From Microvirga terricola (lineage in GTDB: Bacteria; Pseudomonadota; Alphaproteobacteria; Rhizobiales; Beijerinckiaceae), in the NCBI RefSeq assembly GCF_011777495.1, contig NZ_JAATJS010000003.1, positions 558,001-622,000 of the forward strand: DNA of 64,000 nucleotides, in the 5' to 3' direction. The notes beneath the pieces were generated by a model, which was not told the DNA's origin, made no database searches, and saw nothing but the letters and a program-made list of their open reading frames with translations. The position numbers and the translations under genes were made by a program. Shown here piece after piece: positions 39,418 to 48,324 of this stretch. Position 1 is the stretch's first letter, and each line of letters starts with the position of its first letter.

Positions 39418-40281
39418 ATGACACGTCGCATCGATCATCTGGTCGTCGCCGTGCACGATCTCGACAAGGCAGCAGGGTTCTATCAGCGGCTCGGCTTTCA
39501 TGTCGGCGCGCGCAACCGGCACCCCTGGGGCACCGAGAACCGCATTGTCCAGCTCCACTCATCCTTCATCGAACTCATCACGGTGGGCGAGGGCGCTGAG
39601 ATCGCGCCTCATGGCGCGCACAGTTTCAGCTTCGGAGCCTTCGTGCGGGACTATCTCGCGCGGCGCGAGGGTCTGGCGATGCTTGTCCTCGACAGTTCCG
39701 ATGCGAAGGCGGATGCCGCGCTGTTTGCGCGCGAGGGCATCGGCTCTTTCGAGCCCTTCACCTTCGAGCGTCGCGGCCGCCGCCCGGATGGCGCGCCGGT
39801 CCACGTGGCCTTCTCGCTCGCCTTCGCGCGGGACGAGCAGGCTCCGGGCGCGGGCTTTTTCGTTTGCGAGCAGCATTTCCCCGAGAATTTCTGGAACCCC
39901 GATTTCCAGCGCCACGACAACAAGGCCATCGACATCGCGTCCGTGGCGCTCGTGTCACCGCGTCCCGAGCGTCATGAAACGTTTTTGGCGGCCCTTACCG
40001 GCGTCGAGCCGGGTTTTCCCGCCGATCATGACCTCTCGTTCCGCCTCGCGCAGGGGCGCGTGGATGTGCTGAACCCCGACGACGCCTTCGTCGTCTATGG
40101 CTCCATCGAGCTTGACGGGGACCGCCCGTGCTTCGTGGCCTATTCGGTCCGCGTCGAGGACATCGTAAGGCAGGCGCGATGGCTCGATGCGGCCGAAGTG
40201 CCGTATCACCATATCGGCAGCAGGCTTATTGTCCCAGCAAGTGCCGCTTTCGGCGTCGCGATTGCCTTCGAGGCGACGTAA
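39418..40281 (+). CDS. VOC-superfamily (glyoxalase-like) protein
   Basis: The 287-residue protein opens with RRIDHLVVAVHDLDKAAGFY, the hallmark of the vicinal-oxygen-chelate fold, and matches glyoxalase-like-domain proteins (the PF13468 type, by recognition). A second VOC-like half starts around residue 165 (IDIASVALVSPRPERHETF) and ends with SRLIVPASAAFGVAIAFE. His6, a Glu in SFIELITVGEG and similar residues could bind metal. The substrate is unknown. It follows the pyrG terminator and is probably transcribed with the DUF350 gene 39 bases downstream. Confidence 0.8.
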   Translation: MTRRIDHLVVAVHDLDKAAGFYQRLGFHVGARNRHPWGTENRIVQLHSSFIELITVGEGAEIAPHGAHSFSFGAFVRDYLARREGLAMLVLDSSDAKADAALFAREGIGSFEPFTFERRGRRPDGAPVHVAFSLAFARDEQAPGAGFFVCEQHFPENFWNPDFQRHDNKAIDIASVALVSPRPERHETFLAALTGVEPGFPADHDLSFRLAQGRVDVLNPDDAFVVYGSIELDGDRPCFVAYSVRVEDIVRQARWLDAAEVPYHHIGSRLIVPASAAFGVAIAFEAT

Positions 40282-40320
40282 GATCGCAAACGAATCAACA
40301 GCGTCTCCTGGGGGATCATC

Positions 40321-40722
40321 ATGGCTTCATCGTTGGCGGGCTTGCCCAGCTTCCTTGTATTCTTCGGCATCGCCACGGTCCTCGTGGCGCTCTACCTGAC
40401 CATCTACACGCTCGCGACGATGCATAATGAGTTCGCGCTGATCCGCCTGAATGTGATTTCAGCGGCCACCGCGCTCGGTTTCAGCCTCGTCGGCTTCGCC
40501 CTGCCGCTCGCCAGCGCCATCGTGCACGCGCAGACTATTGTGGACTGCCTCGTCTGGGGTCTCGTGGCCCTTGCGGTCCAAATCCTGGTCTATTGGCTGG
40601 TGCGCATCGTCATGCCGAACCTCTCGCAGCGCATCGCGGCGGGCGAGATGGCGGCGGCGCTCTTCCTCGGCGCAGCCTCTCTTTCGGCTGGCATCATCAA
40701 CGCGGCGGCGATGACGTTCTAA
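40321..40722 (+). CDS. DUF350 family inner-membrane protein
   Basis: The 133-residue protein has four hydrophobic segments (FLVFFGIATVLVALYLTIY, VISAATALGFSLVGFALPLA, VDCLVWGLVALAVQILVYWL, MAAALFLGAASLSAGIINAA). The residues between TM3 and TM4 (RIVMPNLSQRIAAGE) are typical of DUF350. The function of the family is not established. It is preceded by a weak AG-rich site. Its 3' end faces the small porin-like gene on the other strand. Confidence 0.8.
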   Translation: MASSLAGLPSFLVFFGIATVLVALYLTIYTLATMHNEFALIRLNVISAATALGFSLVGFALPLASAIVHAQTIVDCLVWGLVALAVQILVYWLVRIVMPNLSQRIAAGEMAAALFLGAASLSAGIINAAAMTF

Positions 40723-40732
40723 AAGACGCGGC

Positions 40733-41050
40733 TTATCGCGTCTGGCCTTCTGCGCGGATGACAGCGCGCAGAGGGCCGTATTCCGTCTGCTTGCGAACGT
40801 CGAGCTGGACGCGTCCGCGCGCCTGCATTCCGACCGAACTGAAGCCGCGCGTAGGGGCTGACCCCATCACCGCGTCCGCCTGCACCCTGCCGCTGATGCG
40901 CACACAGGTGGTGCGGTCCTGAAGCACCGAGAAGCCGGGTGGGCAGGGTGAGAACTGTGGTGCCGCTTGAGGCGCGCGCTCCAGTGGAGCAGCCTCCGCC
41001 TGAGAGCCGAGGGCCAGGCTTGAGAGGCCGAGAGCAAGAAGACGCCGCAT
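40733..41050 (-). CDS. Small exported protein resembling the N-terminal part of rhizobial porins
   Basis: From ATG 41050 (GGAAAG 9 bases upstream) the product is 105 residues. It has a signal peptide (RRLLALGLSSLALGSQAEA, cleavage near residue 20). The mature part CPPGFSVLQDRTTCVRISGR then RGRVQLDVRKQTEYGPLRAV resembles the first strands of the Porin_2 family of Hyphomicrobiales, including the two cysteines and the LDVRxQTEYGxLR signature. A full porin is 350-500 residues, and no continuation exists nearby in any frame. It is either a relic or a free-standing small protein. The ORF extends upstream of the chosen start but without a site or signal sequence. Confidence 0.6.
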   Translation of the reverse strand: MRRLLALGLSSLALGSQAEAAPLERAPQAAPQFSPCPPGFSVLQDRTTCVRISGRVQADAVMGSAPTRGFSSVGMQARGRVQLDVRKQTEYGPLRAVIRAEGQTR

Positions 41051-41204
41051 CGATAGCTTTCCGGGATCACTGTTCCGCTTTAGAATAGCGCACTTTTCGA
41101 CGAAAGCGGGGCCATACTTTCGAGTGGTGCTTCCGTCGGCCGAGCGCTGAAACCAATCCCCGCTTTGCGAATTAGCCTTGGCAGGACGCTTCGGAGGCTT
41201 CGCC

Positions 41205-41705
41205 ATGGTCACAACTCATCCGACCGAGTCCGTCGAGACATTGGGCGATGAATCGTTCATGTCCGCTGCTGACCTGCGCCAATACATGACCGAGATGCAG
41301 ATGGCGCGTGCCTCGAAAGAGGTCGATGCCATGGATCGCGCCGGCAAGGCGCGGGCGGATCTGGTCAAAACCCTTTCGGCGCCGGTCGATCTGACGGGAG
41401 AGCGGCTGAAGGAGATCATCGAGAATCTTCTGTTCAAGCTGCGCGCCGCCGCCGCGCGCGGCGAGACGGAACTGATGGTCATGCGCTTTCCCGTCGATCT
41501 CTGCTCCGATCACGGCCGCGCGGTGAACAATGCAGATGAGGAATGGCCCGACATGCTGACCGGAAGGCCGCGCCAGGCGTACGAACTCTGGCGGGACCAT
41601 CTCAAACCCGCCGGGTACAAGCTGAAAGCCATGATCATCGACTGGCCGCATGGCCTGCCGGGCGATGTCGGATTTTTCCTGAGTTGGGGCAAGGCGAAGG
41701 CTTGA
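41205..41705 (+). CDS. Conserved-looking protein of unknown function upstream of ppk2
   Basis: The 166-residue protein begins at ATG 41205 with CGGAGG 7 bases upstream. There is no signal peptide or membrane segment. The first half is helical and charged (DLRQYMTEMQMARASKEVDAM). The second half has Cys and His residues (FPVDLCSDHGRAVNN) and ends with IDWPHGLPGDVGFFLSWGKA. I recognise no domain. It lies 32 bases upstream of ppk2 on the same strand, so a shared transcript and a link to polyphosphate metabolism are possible, but this is inference only. Confidence 0.7.
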   Translation: MVTTHPTESVETLGDESFMSAADLRQYMTEMQMARASKEVDAMDRAGKARADLVKTLSAPVDLTGERLKEIIENLLFKLRAAAARGETELMVMRFPVDLCSDHGRAVNNADEEWPDMLTGRPRQAYELWRDHLKPAGYKLKAMIIDWPHGLPGDVGFFLSWGKAKA

Positions 41706-41737
41706 GCCGCGCGAGCGGCGAGCAGGAGGAGCAACAG

Positions 41738-42571
41738 GTGACCCCCAAACGTTCCCCGAAGCAAGATTTGGACGAGGGCCGCCCCTCCGGCTCCGACAAG
41801 ATGAAGCGCAAGGATTTCGAGGCCGAGCTCGCAAAGCTGCAGGTCGAGCTTGTGCGCCTGCAGACCTGGGTCAAGGAGACAGGCGCGCGGGTTATCGTCA
41901 TTTTCGAGGGCAGGGATACGGCAGGCAAGGGCGGCGTCATTAGCCGGATCACGGAGCGCACGAGCCCGCGCGTTTTTCGCCATGTTGCTTTGCCGGCGCC
42001 GACGGAGCGCGAAAAGAGCCAGATCTACATCCAGCGCTATTTCGCTCACTTTCCGGCTGCGGGTGAAATCGTGCTGTTCGACCGCTCCTGGTACAATCGG
42101 GCGGGGGTTGAGCGCGTGATGGGGTTCTGCACACAGGACGAGTATGACCGCTTCATCCGTCTCGCACCGCCGATTGAACGCTTGATCGTGGAGAACGGCA
42201 TCATTCTTCTCAAATACTTTTTGGACGTGAGCCAGGAGGAGCAGCTGAGGCGCTTCTCCGACCGCATCACCAATCCCGTCAAGCACTGGAAGCTCAGTCC
42301 GATGGATACCGAGTCAGTGCGGCGGTGGTGGGACTATACGCGCGCCTATCAGGAGATGCTGCGTTTGACCGATACGCCCCACGCGCCGTGGTATCTGGTT
42401 CCGGCCGACAGCAAGCGGCGCGCGCGGCTCAATCTCATCGCCCACATGCTCAGCATGATCCCTTACAAGAAGATCAAGGTGGACCTGCCGAAGGTGCCCA
42501 AGGTCGAACCCAGGCCCAAGGGGATGGAAGAGGGGCTCAACGCAAACCACGTGGTGCCGCAGCGCTATTGA
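41738..42571 (+). CDS. ppk2: Polyphosphate kinase 2
   Basis: PPK2 transfers phosphate between polyphosphate and nucleotides, mostly making GTP or ATP from polyphosphate. The protein is 277 residues from GTG 41738, which has AGGAGGA 8 bases upstream. It has the Walker A motif FEGRDTAGKGGVI, the lid and Walker B region FDRSWYNRAGVERVMGF and the WKLSPMD segment. It is a one-domain enzyme. The gene upstream (41205) is probably in the same operon. Confidence 0.93.
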   Translation: MTPKRSPKQDLDEGRPSGSDKMKRKDFEAELAKLQVELVRLQTWVKETGARVIVIFEGRDTAGKGGVISRITERTSPRVFRHVALPAPTEREKSQIYIQRYFAHFPAAGEIVLFDRSWYNRAGVERVMGFCTQDEYDRFIRLAPPIERLIVENGIILLKYFLDVSQEEQLRRFSDRITNPVKHWKLSPMDTESVRRWWDYTRAYQEMLRLTDTPHAPWYLVPADSKRRARLNLIAHMLSMIPYKKIKVDLPKVPKVEPRPKGMEEGLNANHVVPQRY

Positions 42572-42635
42572 GCTAGCTTGATCGTGTCTCTTTGAAGCAT
42601 GATCAAGCTCTCGATTCCTGATTGCCGCATGATCC

Positions 42636-42675
42636 GGGCGAACAACCGGCTCCCACTTGTTCTGATCATGCTCTA
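42636..42675. repeat. Dispersed intergenic repeat, copy A
   Basis: The sequence around AACCGGCTCCCACTTG and its end ATGCTCTAG closely match a second element at 58675-58711. Such elements (CCGG-xx-CCCACTTTT then ATGCTCTA) are common between genes of Hyphomicrobiales. This copy overlaps the stop codon of the methyltransferase gene. Further GCATGATC motifs lie just before it (42598-42632). Confidence 0.7.
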
Positions 42676-43482
42676 GCGCCGCGCCGTCACGACGATGGCT
42701 CTCATGCGGTTCTCAATGGCCGATGAACCGAAACGCGCGGCAAGAGCCTCGGCGGTTTTTTCCGTAATCTCATCGAGACGTCCCGGCGCACGGGCCTCCA
42801 GCTCGTTGCGCAGCGGCGTTCCCTGACAGAGGCCGGTAGCAAGGTCCTGGGGGGATGGCGCGTAGGTGACCTTTTCAACTGCCTCGATCTTGATGTCCTC
42901 GAAACCCGCTTCCCCCATGTCGCCACGGATGCGGTCGGGATCGGAGTATCCGAAGGGTACGCGCTCGACGAAACGGGGCGGATTGTCGGGGAGAAGACCC
43001 GCAATAGCGTCGGCGACGGCCTTGCTGACGGGATTGGCGTCCAGCCGGTCCCAGACAGTGAAGACAAACACGCCGCCGGGTTTGAGCACACGCCGCACCT
43101 CGCGATGCGCGGCGATCTTATCGGGGAAAAACATGACGCCGAACTGGCACGCGACCGCGTCGAAGGTGGCGTCCTCGAACGGAAGATTCTGCGCATCCGC
43201 CTGCCGCCATGTCACGCGCGGAGAATTGAGCCGCTTCGCAGCAAGGTCGAGCATGGCCGGATTGAGGTCGGTAGCGACGATGGTGACCGAGGGCGGCAAG
43301 GCCTTGTCCATGGCGCGCGTAACGATGCCCGTGCCCGCGGCTGTCTCAAGAACTTTCTCCGGTGCGATAGCGGCGAGCCGCGCCGCAAGATCTTCGGCGT
43401 AGGGCTCGAAGAGAAGAGGGCCGAGATACTTTTCGTAAAGCGCGGGAATCGAGCCCGCAAACGTGACGTCGGTGACGCTCAT
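42673..43482 (-). CDS. Class I SAM-dependent methyltransferase
   Basis: The 269-residue protein is a UbiE/Methyltransf_11-like enzyme. ATG 43482 is preceded by GGTGGAGG. It has motif I VLETAAGTGIVTRAM around residue 40, the acidic residue after strand 2 (IVATDLNPAMLD), motif II-like DAQNLPFEDATFDAVACQFG and RVLKPGGVFVFTVWD. The substrate is unknown; its size and sequence suggest a small-molecule methyltransferase. It stands alone between ppk2 and the LysR gene. Confidence 0.85.
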   Translation of the reverse strand: MSVTDVTFAGSIPALYEKYLGPLLFEPYAEDLAARLAAIAPEKVLETAAGTGIVTRAMDKALPPSVTIVATDLNPAMLDLAAKRLNSPRVTWRQADAQNLPFEDATFDAVACQFGVMFFPDKIAAHREVRRVLKPGGVFVFTVWDRLDANPVSKAVADAIAGLLPDNPPRFVERVPFGYSDPDRIRGDMGEAGFEDIKIEAVEKVTYAPSPQDLATGLCQGTPLRNELEARAPGRLDEITEKTAEALAARFGSSAIENRMRAIVVTARR

Positions 43483-43680
43483 GCTCGCCTCCACCGAGAA
43501 CAGCGGATCATCGCGCCGGTGGGCGGCGGTGGGCAAGGGTTGTGGGGTGGGTCTTTTGGGTAGGCCGGTAACGAGGTGCTACCGTCTTCTGCTAGTTTGT
43601 CCCATTCGGGTCGGTGATATCAGGTACAATGTACAATGCCGCCCGTGCGACAGCGTCGTTTCGCGATGTGGGGCGTTTGT

Positions 43681-44553
43681 CTATGCCGCCGTTTGGTTTT
43701 CGGTCCGCTCCGGTCGCAAACAATCCGCGAGAAATCCTGCGACAGATGCAACGGCGAAATTATCTCGCAAATCCCGATGAAAGGTGAGCCAAACATCCCG
43801 GGAGATTGACGCCTTTTGCAGATCCGCTCTTTGCAGTCCGTATGAACAACCGACGAAGCCGGGCAAGGCGGCGATGCCGACATGCGCCTGCGCAGCGGTG
43901 CATTGAATGGCAAGGTCGTTCGTCCGAAACACAATAGGCCGTTCACCGGCGAGTTTCTTGAGCCAGACCTGCTGGGGAACGTCATCGAGACTTTCATCGA
44001 ACGCAATAAACTCGAAATCCTCTTCCCTTCTGGATGCGAGATACTCCGAAGAAGCATACAATCCATAGGTTATCGTCCCGACCTTTCGCATGACGAGGCT
44101 CATGTCGTCGGGGCGGGTCAGGCGCAGGGCGATGTCGGCTTCCCGGCGCGGCAATGACACGGTTCGGCTCTCCCCAAGCAATCGCAATCGAAGGTGCGGG
44201 TAGGATTCCTTCAGAAGCTGGAGACGCGGCCCGATCAGCGATGTTGCGATGACCGGCGGTGCGCTTACGGACACTTCGGCGGCGACGTCCTCCTTACAGG
44301 CCAGAGCCACGCGCTCTATGGCAAAAGCCTCCGCCTCTATCCGCCGCGCGTATTCCGCCACGCGGTTCCCATCAGGGGTTAGGACATAACGCCCTGATCG
44401 TCGGTCGACCAGTTTGACACCGACAGCCGCTTCGAGTGCCGCAACTCTTCGGGAGACAGTTGCGTGTTCGACCCGGAGCCGACGCGCGGCTGCTGACAAG
44501 GACCCTTCGTAAGCGAGAGCCGCGAAGTGCCGAAGATCGTCCCAATCGAACAT
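43681..44553 (-). CDS. LysR-family transcriptional regulator
   Basis: The 290-residue protein has an N-terminal winged HTH: FDWDDLRHFAALAYEGSLSA, RLRVEHATVSRRVAALEA. The LysR substrate-binding domain starts at about residue 90. MFDWDDLRHF at ATG 44553 is the family start. It is divergent from an ABM-domain gene across 91 bases, the usual arrangement for a LysR regulator and its target. Its inducer is unknown. Confidence 0.88.
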   Translation of the reverse strand: MFDWDDLRHFAALAYEGSLSAAARRLRVEHATVSRRVAALEAAVGVKLVDRRSGRYVLTPDGNRVAEYARRIEAEAFAIERVALACKEDVAAEVSVSAPPVIATSLIGPRLQLLKESYPHLRLRLLGESRTVSLPRREADIALRLTRPDDMSLVMRKVGTITYGLYASSEYLASRREEDFEFIAFDESLDDVPQQVWLKKLAGERPIVFRTNDLAIQCTAAQAHVGIAALPGFVGCSYGLQRADLQKASISRDVWLTFHRDLRDNFAVASVAGFLADCLRPERTENQTAA

Positions 44554-44644
44554 CCCCGATTCTTTCACATCCAATGGGAGAAGTTTGGGAATTTCGCACA
44601 GACGCAGCCGATTGCAAGGTGGCCGCCTATCAATGGAGGACCGA

Positions 44645-44938
44645 ATGTCCAATTCATCAAATGTCCGCAAGATCGTTCGCATCGAAGCCAAACCGGGCCT
44701 CGCCGACTTGGCGCGTGCGGCTCTCGTCGAACTGCAGCGGGCGACTCAGACGGAGCCCGGCTGCCGAGAGTTTGTATTTTTCCAAGCACTTGGCGATGAA
44801 AGCTCGTTCCTGCTGATCGAGGACTTCGCCAACTTGAACGCTCTCGAACATCACATGAACCTGCCACACACCCAGGCTTTCTTCGCACGAGAACTGGTTG
44901 CCGCTATCAGACCCATTGAGCGCGGGTGGATGTCGTGA
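44645..44938 (+). CDS. Antibiotic biosynthesis monooxygenase (ABM) domain protein
   Basis: The 97-residue protein is a ferredoxin-like alpha/beta dimeric domain (VRKIVRIEAKPGLADLARAA, EPGCREFVFFQALGDESSFL, DFANLNALEHHMNLPHTQAF). Such proteins include quinol monooxygenases (YgiN-like). ATG 44645 has GGAGG 6 bases upstream; an ATG at 44633 is also possible. It overlaps or abuts the following DUF2798 gene and is divergent from the LysR gene, its likely regulator. Confidence 0.82.
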   Translation: MSNSSNVRKIVRIEAKPGLADLARAALVELQRATQTEPGCREFVFFQALGDESSFLLIEDFANLNALEHHMNLPHTQAFFARELVAAIRPIERGWMS

Positions 44939-44955
44939 TCCGGCGAGCATTCGTG

Positions 44956-45225
44956 ATGCGCTGCTCGCCGCCTCTGCGCTTCAAAAAGCTCCCCGCCAAG
45001 GCGCAATTCGTGGTGTTTCCTCTGATCCTGACATTGCTGATGTCCGGTGTCGTTTCAACAATCGCGACACTCAAGGTGGCCGGATTCGAGCCCGGCATCT
45101 TATTGAAGATTCTTCAAGCGTGGGGCATTTCCTACGCCATCGCGTTTCCGACAGCGCTTGTCGTCATGCCCCTTGTAAGAAGAATCGTTGCGGCGCTTGT
45201 TGAGCTCCCGGCCAAGGGGCGATGA
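44956..45225 (+). CDS. DUF2798 family membrane protein
   Basis: This is a small protein of 89 residues from ATG 44956. GTG starts at 44926 and 44935 would overlap the upstream ABM gene and cannot be excluded. Two membrane segments (AQFVVFPLILTLLMSGVVST and ILQAWGISYAIAFPTALVV) and the PxRFKKLPAK beginning are typical of DUF2798. Function unknown. A palindromic terminator-like element follows. Confidence 0.8.
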   Translation: MRCSPPLRFKKLPAKAQFVVFPLILTLLMSGVVSTIATLKVAGFEPGILLKILQAWGISYAIAFPTALVVMPLVRRIVAALVELPAKGR

Positions 45226-45264
45226 AGAGCGAGCTCTCTCGCGGAGTCGATTGCTGCGGTGAGA

Positions 45265-45288
45265 CCATCTTTCGCTAGCGAAAGATGG
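45265..45288. terminator. 24-bp perfect palindrome between convergent genes
   Basis: CCATCTTTCGC TAGCGAAAGATGG is a perfect palindrome (12-bp arms, central CTAG). It lies between the DUF2798 gene and the uvrA stop, which converge here. It may act as a bidirectional terminator, though there is no T-run. Confidence 0.55.
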
Positions 45289-45292
45289 CAAC

Positions 45293-48241
45293 TCACTCTG
45301 CTGCCTGCTTAGCCACTTTCCCTTTGGCCCCGGCCTTCTTCAACGGCCTGCGCGCGAGAACCTCGCGCAAGAACCGCCCCGTATGGCTCGCTTCGACCTT
45401 GCACACATCTTCAGGGGTGCCTTGGGCGACGATCTGGCCGCCGCCGTCGCCGCCTTCCGGGCCCATGTCGATGATCCAGTCGGCGGTCTTGATGACCTCC
45501 AGGTTGTGCTCGATCACCACGACCGAATTGCCCTGGTCGACGAGTTCGTGCAGCACCTCCAGAAGCTTTGCCACATCGTGGAAGTGCAGGCCCGTGGTGG
45601 GCTCGTCGAGGATGTAGAGGGTGCGGCCGGTGGCGCGCTTGGAGAGCTCCTTCGAGAGCTTGACGCGTTGCGCCTCACCGCCTGAGAGCGTCGTCGCCTG
45701 TTGGCCCACATGGACGTAGTCGAGGCCGACGCGGGCGAGCGTCTGCATCTTTTCGCGGATCGACGGCACGGCCTTGAAGAGATCGCGCGCTTCCTCCACC
45801 GTCATGTCGAGCACATCGGCGATGGATTTTTCGCGGTATTTCACCTCCAGCGTCTCGCGGTCGTAGCGCTTGCCCTTGCAGACGTCGCAGGTGACATAAA
45901 CGTCGGGCAAAAAATGCATCTCGATTTTGATGACGCCGTCGCCGGAGCACGCCTCGCAGCGACCGCCCTTCACGTTGAAGGAGAAGCGCCCCGCCTGATA
46001 GCCGCGCGCCTTCGCTTCGGGCAGCCCGGCGAACCATTCGCGGATCGGGGTGAACGCGCCGATATAGGTCGCGGGGTTCGAACGCGGCGTGCGGCCGATG
46101 GGGGACTGGTCGATGTCGATGACCTTGTCCAGATGCTCAAGACCCTCGATGCGGTCGAAGGGGGAGGGATGCTCCAGCGCACCGTTGAGCTTTTTTGCCA
46201 CGGCCTTGTAGAGCGTGTCGATGACGAGCGTCGACTTGCCGCCGCCGGAGACGCCGGTGATGCAGGTGAAGGTCCCGAGAGGAATCTCCGCCGTCACGTT
46301 CTTCAGGTTGTTGCCCCGCGCGCCGACGACCTTCAACATGCGGCTCTTGGAGGGCTTTCTGCGCTTTTCCGGCACCTTCACGGACATCTCGCCGGTCAGA
46401 TACTTGCCGGTGAGCGACTTCGGGTTCGCCATGATCTGCTTCGGCGTGCCCTCGGCGACGATCTTGCCGCCATGGATGCCCGCGCCCGGGCCGATGTCGA
46501 ACACGTAGTCCGCTTGCAAAATCGCGTCCTCGTCGTGCTCGACCACGATCACCGTGTTGCCGAGGTCGCGCAGGCGCTTGAGCGTGACGAGCAGGCGCTC
46601 GTTGTCGCGCTGATGCAGGCCGATGGAGGGCTCGTCGAGCACGTAGAGAACGCCCGTCAGGCCGGAGCCGATTTGGCTGGCGAGGCGAATGCGCTGGCTC
46701 TCGCCGCCCGAAAGCGTGCCGGAGGCGCGCGCGAGCGTGAGATATTCCAGCCCCACATCGACCAGGAAGGTCAAGCGTTCGCGGATTTCCTTGAGAATGC
46801 GGCCCGCGATTTCGTTCTGTTTCTTGGTCAATTGGCCGGTCAGGCCGCCGAACCATGCATGCGCGTCGCGTACCGAGAGAGCGGTGGCATCGCCGATGTC
46901 GGAGCCTGCGATCTTCACCGCCAGGGCCTCAGGCTTCAGTCTCTTGCCGCCGCAGGCTTTGCACGGCGTTTCGCTCATGAAGCGGCTGATCTCGTCGCGC
47001 GCCCAATCGCTGTCAGTTTCCTTGTAGCGGCGTTCCAGGTTCGGGATCACACCCTCGAACGGTTTTTTGACCTCATAGGCGCGAAGCCCGTCGTCATAGG
47101 CCATGCGGATGGCGTCATCGCCCGAGCCGTAGAGAATGACGTCGCGCACCTTCTCCGACAGCTCGGCCCACGGCTTCGTCATCGAAGACTTGTAGTGCTT
47201 GGTGATGGCTTCCAGCGTCTGGCCGTAATAGGGCGAGGTGGATTTCGCCCACGGCGCGATGGCGCCGCGCTTCAGGGGGATGCTGTCATCCGGCACGACC
47301 ATCGCGGGGTCGATGCGCATTTCATGCCCGATGCCGCCGCAGGTGGGGCAGGCGCCGAAGGGATTGTTGAACGAGAACAGGCGCGGCTCGATTTCCGGGA
47401 TCGTGAAGCCGGAGACGGGGCAGGCGAACTTGGACGAGAAGACGATACGTTTCGGCTGACCCTTTTCATCCTTCTCGTCGGCATATTCGATCACGGCGAT
47501 GCCGTCGGCGAGGTCGAGCGCAGTCTCAAAAGATTCCGACAGGCGCGCGGCGATGTCGGCGCGCACCACAATGCGGTCCACCACCACGTCGATGTCGTGC
47601 TTGAACTTCTTGTCGAGGGCAGGGGCCTCGTCGATTGCATAATATTCGCCGTCGATCTTCAGGCGTTGAAAGCCCTTCTTCTGAAACTCGGCGATTTCCT
47701 TGCGATACTCGCCCTTGCGGCCGCGCACCACGGGCGCGAGCAGAAAGAGCCGCGTCTTCTCCGGCAGATCCAGCACCCGGTCCACCATCTGGCTGACCGT
47801 CTGGCTTTCGATTGGGAGGCCGGTGGCGGGCGAATAGGGAATGCCCACGCGCGCCCAGAGCAGGCGCATGTAGTCATAAATCTCGGTGACGGTGCCGACC
47901 GTCGAGCGCGGGTTGCGCGAGGTCGTCTTCTGCTCGATGGAGATGGCGGGCGAGAGGCCGTCGATCTGGTCGACATCCGGCTTCTGCATCATCTCCAGGA
48001 ACTGCCGGGCATAGGCCGAGAGCGACTCCACATAGCGGCGCTGGCCCTCGGCATAGATCGTGTCGAAGGCGAGCGACGATTTTCCTGAGCCCGACAGCCC
48101 GGTGAACACCACAAAATGGTCGCGCGGCACCATCAGGTCGACGTTCTTGAGGTTGTGCTCCCGCGCGCCGCGAACGGAGATCACCCGCGCATCCCGGTCG
48201 CCCGCCTTGGCGCGGTTGAACAGATCGTCGATTTTAGCCAT
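45293..48241 (-). CDS. uvrA: Excinuclease ABC subunit A
   Basis: UvrA is the damage-sensing ATPase of nucleotide excision repair. It is 982 residues from ATG 48241 ([14 protein letters not shown] start); the frame stays open upstream without homology. It has two ABC modules: Walker [15 protein letters not shown] near residue 45 and [14 protein letters not shown] near 660. Signature motifs are [14 protein letters not shown] and [14 protein letters not shown]. The zinc-finger cysteines are [17 protein letters not shown] and CEACSGDG with CDVCKGKRY. In many proteobacteria uvrA and ssb are divergent neighbours with a common SOS box; here about 3.8 kb lies between them. The window contains no perfect SOS box next to uvrA, only a one-mismatch candidate at 48352-48366. 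Confidence 0.97.
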   Translation of the reverse strand: MAKIDDLFNRAKAGDRDARVISVRGAREHNLKNVDLMVPRDHFVVFTGLSGSGKSSLAFDTIYAEGQRRYVESLSAYARQFLEMMQKPDVDQIDGLSPAISIEQKTTSRNPRSTVGTVTEIYDYMRLLWARVGIPYSPATGLPIESQTVSQMVDRVLDLPEKTRLFLLAPVVRGRKGEYRKEIAEFQKKGFQRLKIDGEYYAIDEAPALDKKFKHDIDVVVDRIVVRADIAARLSESFETALDLADGIAVIEYADEKDEKGQPKRIVFSSKFACPVSGFTIPEIEPRLFSFNNPFGACPTCGGIGHEMRIDPAMVVPDDSIPLKRGAIAPWAKSTSPYYGQTLEAITKHYKSSMTKPWAELSEKVRDVILYGSGDDAIRMAYDDGLRAYEVKKPFEGVIPNLERRYKETDSDWARDEISRFMSETPCKACGGKRLKPEALAVKIAGSDIGDATALSVRDAHAWFGGLTGQLTKKQNEIAGRILKEIRERLTFLVDVGLEYLTLARASGTLSGGESQRIRLASQIGSGLTGVLYVLDEPSIGLHQRDNERLLVTLKRLRDLGNTVIVVEHDEDAILQADYVFDIGPGAGIHGGKIVAEGTPKQIMANPKSLTGKYLTGEMSVKVPEKRRKPSKSRMLKVVGARGNNLKNVTAEIPLGTFTCITGVSGGGKSTLVIDTLYKAVAKKLNGALEHPSPFDRIEGLEHLDKVIDIDQSPIGRTPRSNPATYIGAFTPIREWFAGLPEAKARGYQAGRFSFNVKGGRCEACSGDGVIKIEMHFLPDVYVTCDVCKGKRYDRETLEVKYREKSIADVLDMTVEEARDLFKAVPSIREKMQTLARVGLDYVHVGQQATTLSGGEAQRVKLSKELSKRATGRTLYILDEPTTGLHFHDVAKLLEVLHELVDQGNSVVVIEHNLEVIKTADWIIDMGPEGGDGGGQIVAQGTPEDVCKVEASHTGRFLREVLARRPLKKAGAKGKVAKQAAE

Positions 48242-48324
48242 TGCCGAATTCAAGCCTGTGATGGAGTCCGAGCCGCAGGACGGCGTATCGCATATGAGAC
48301 GCCAACGCCTTCCGCACAACCAGG

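Noticed and set aside
45701-48088. 795-codon plus-strand frame opposite uvrA
   Set aside because: uvrA on the other strand has full motif support; the frame is a GC-driven shadow.
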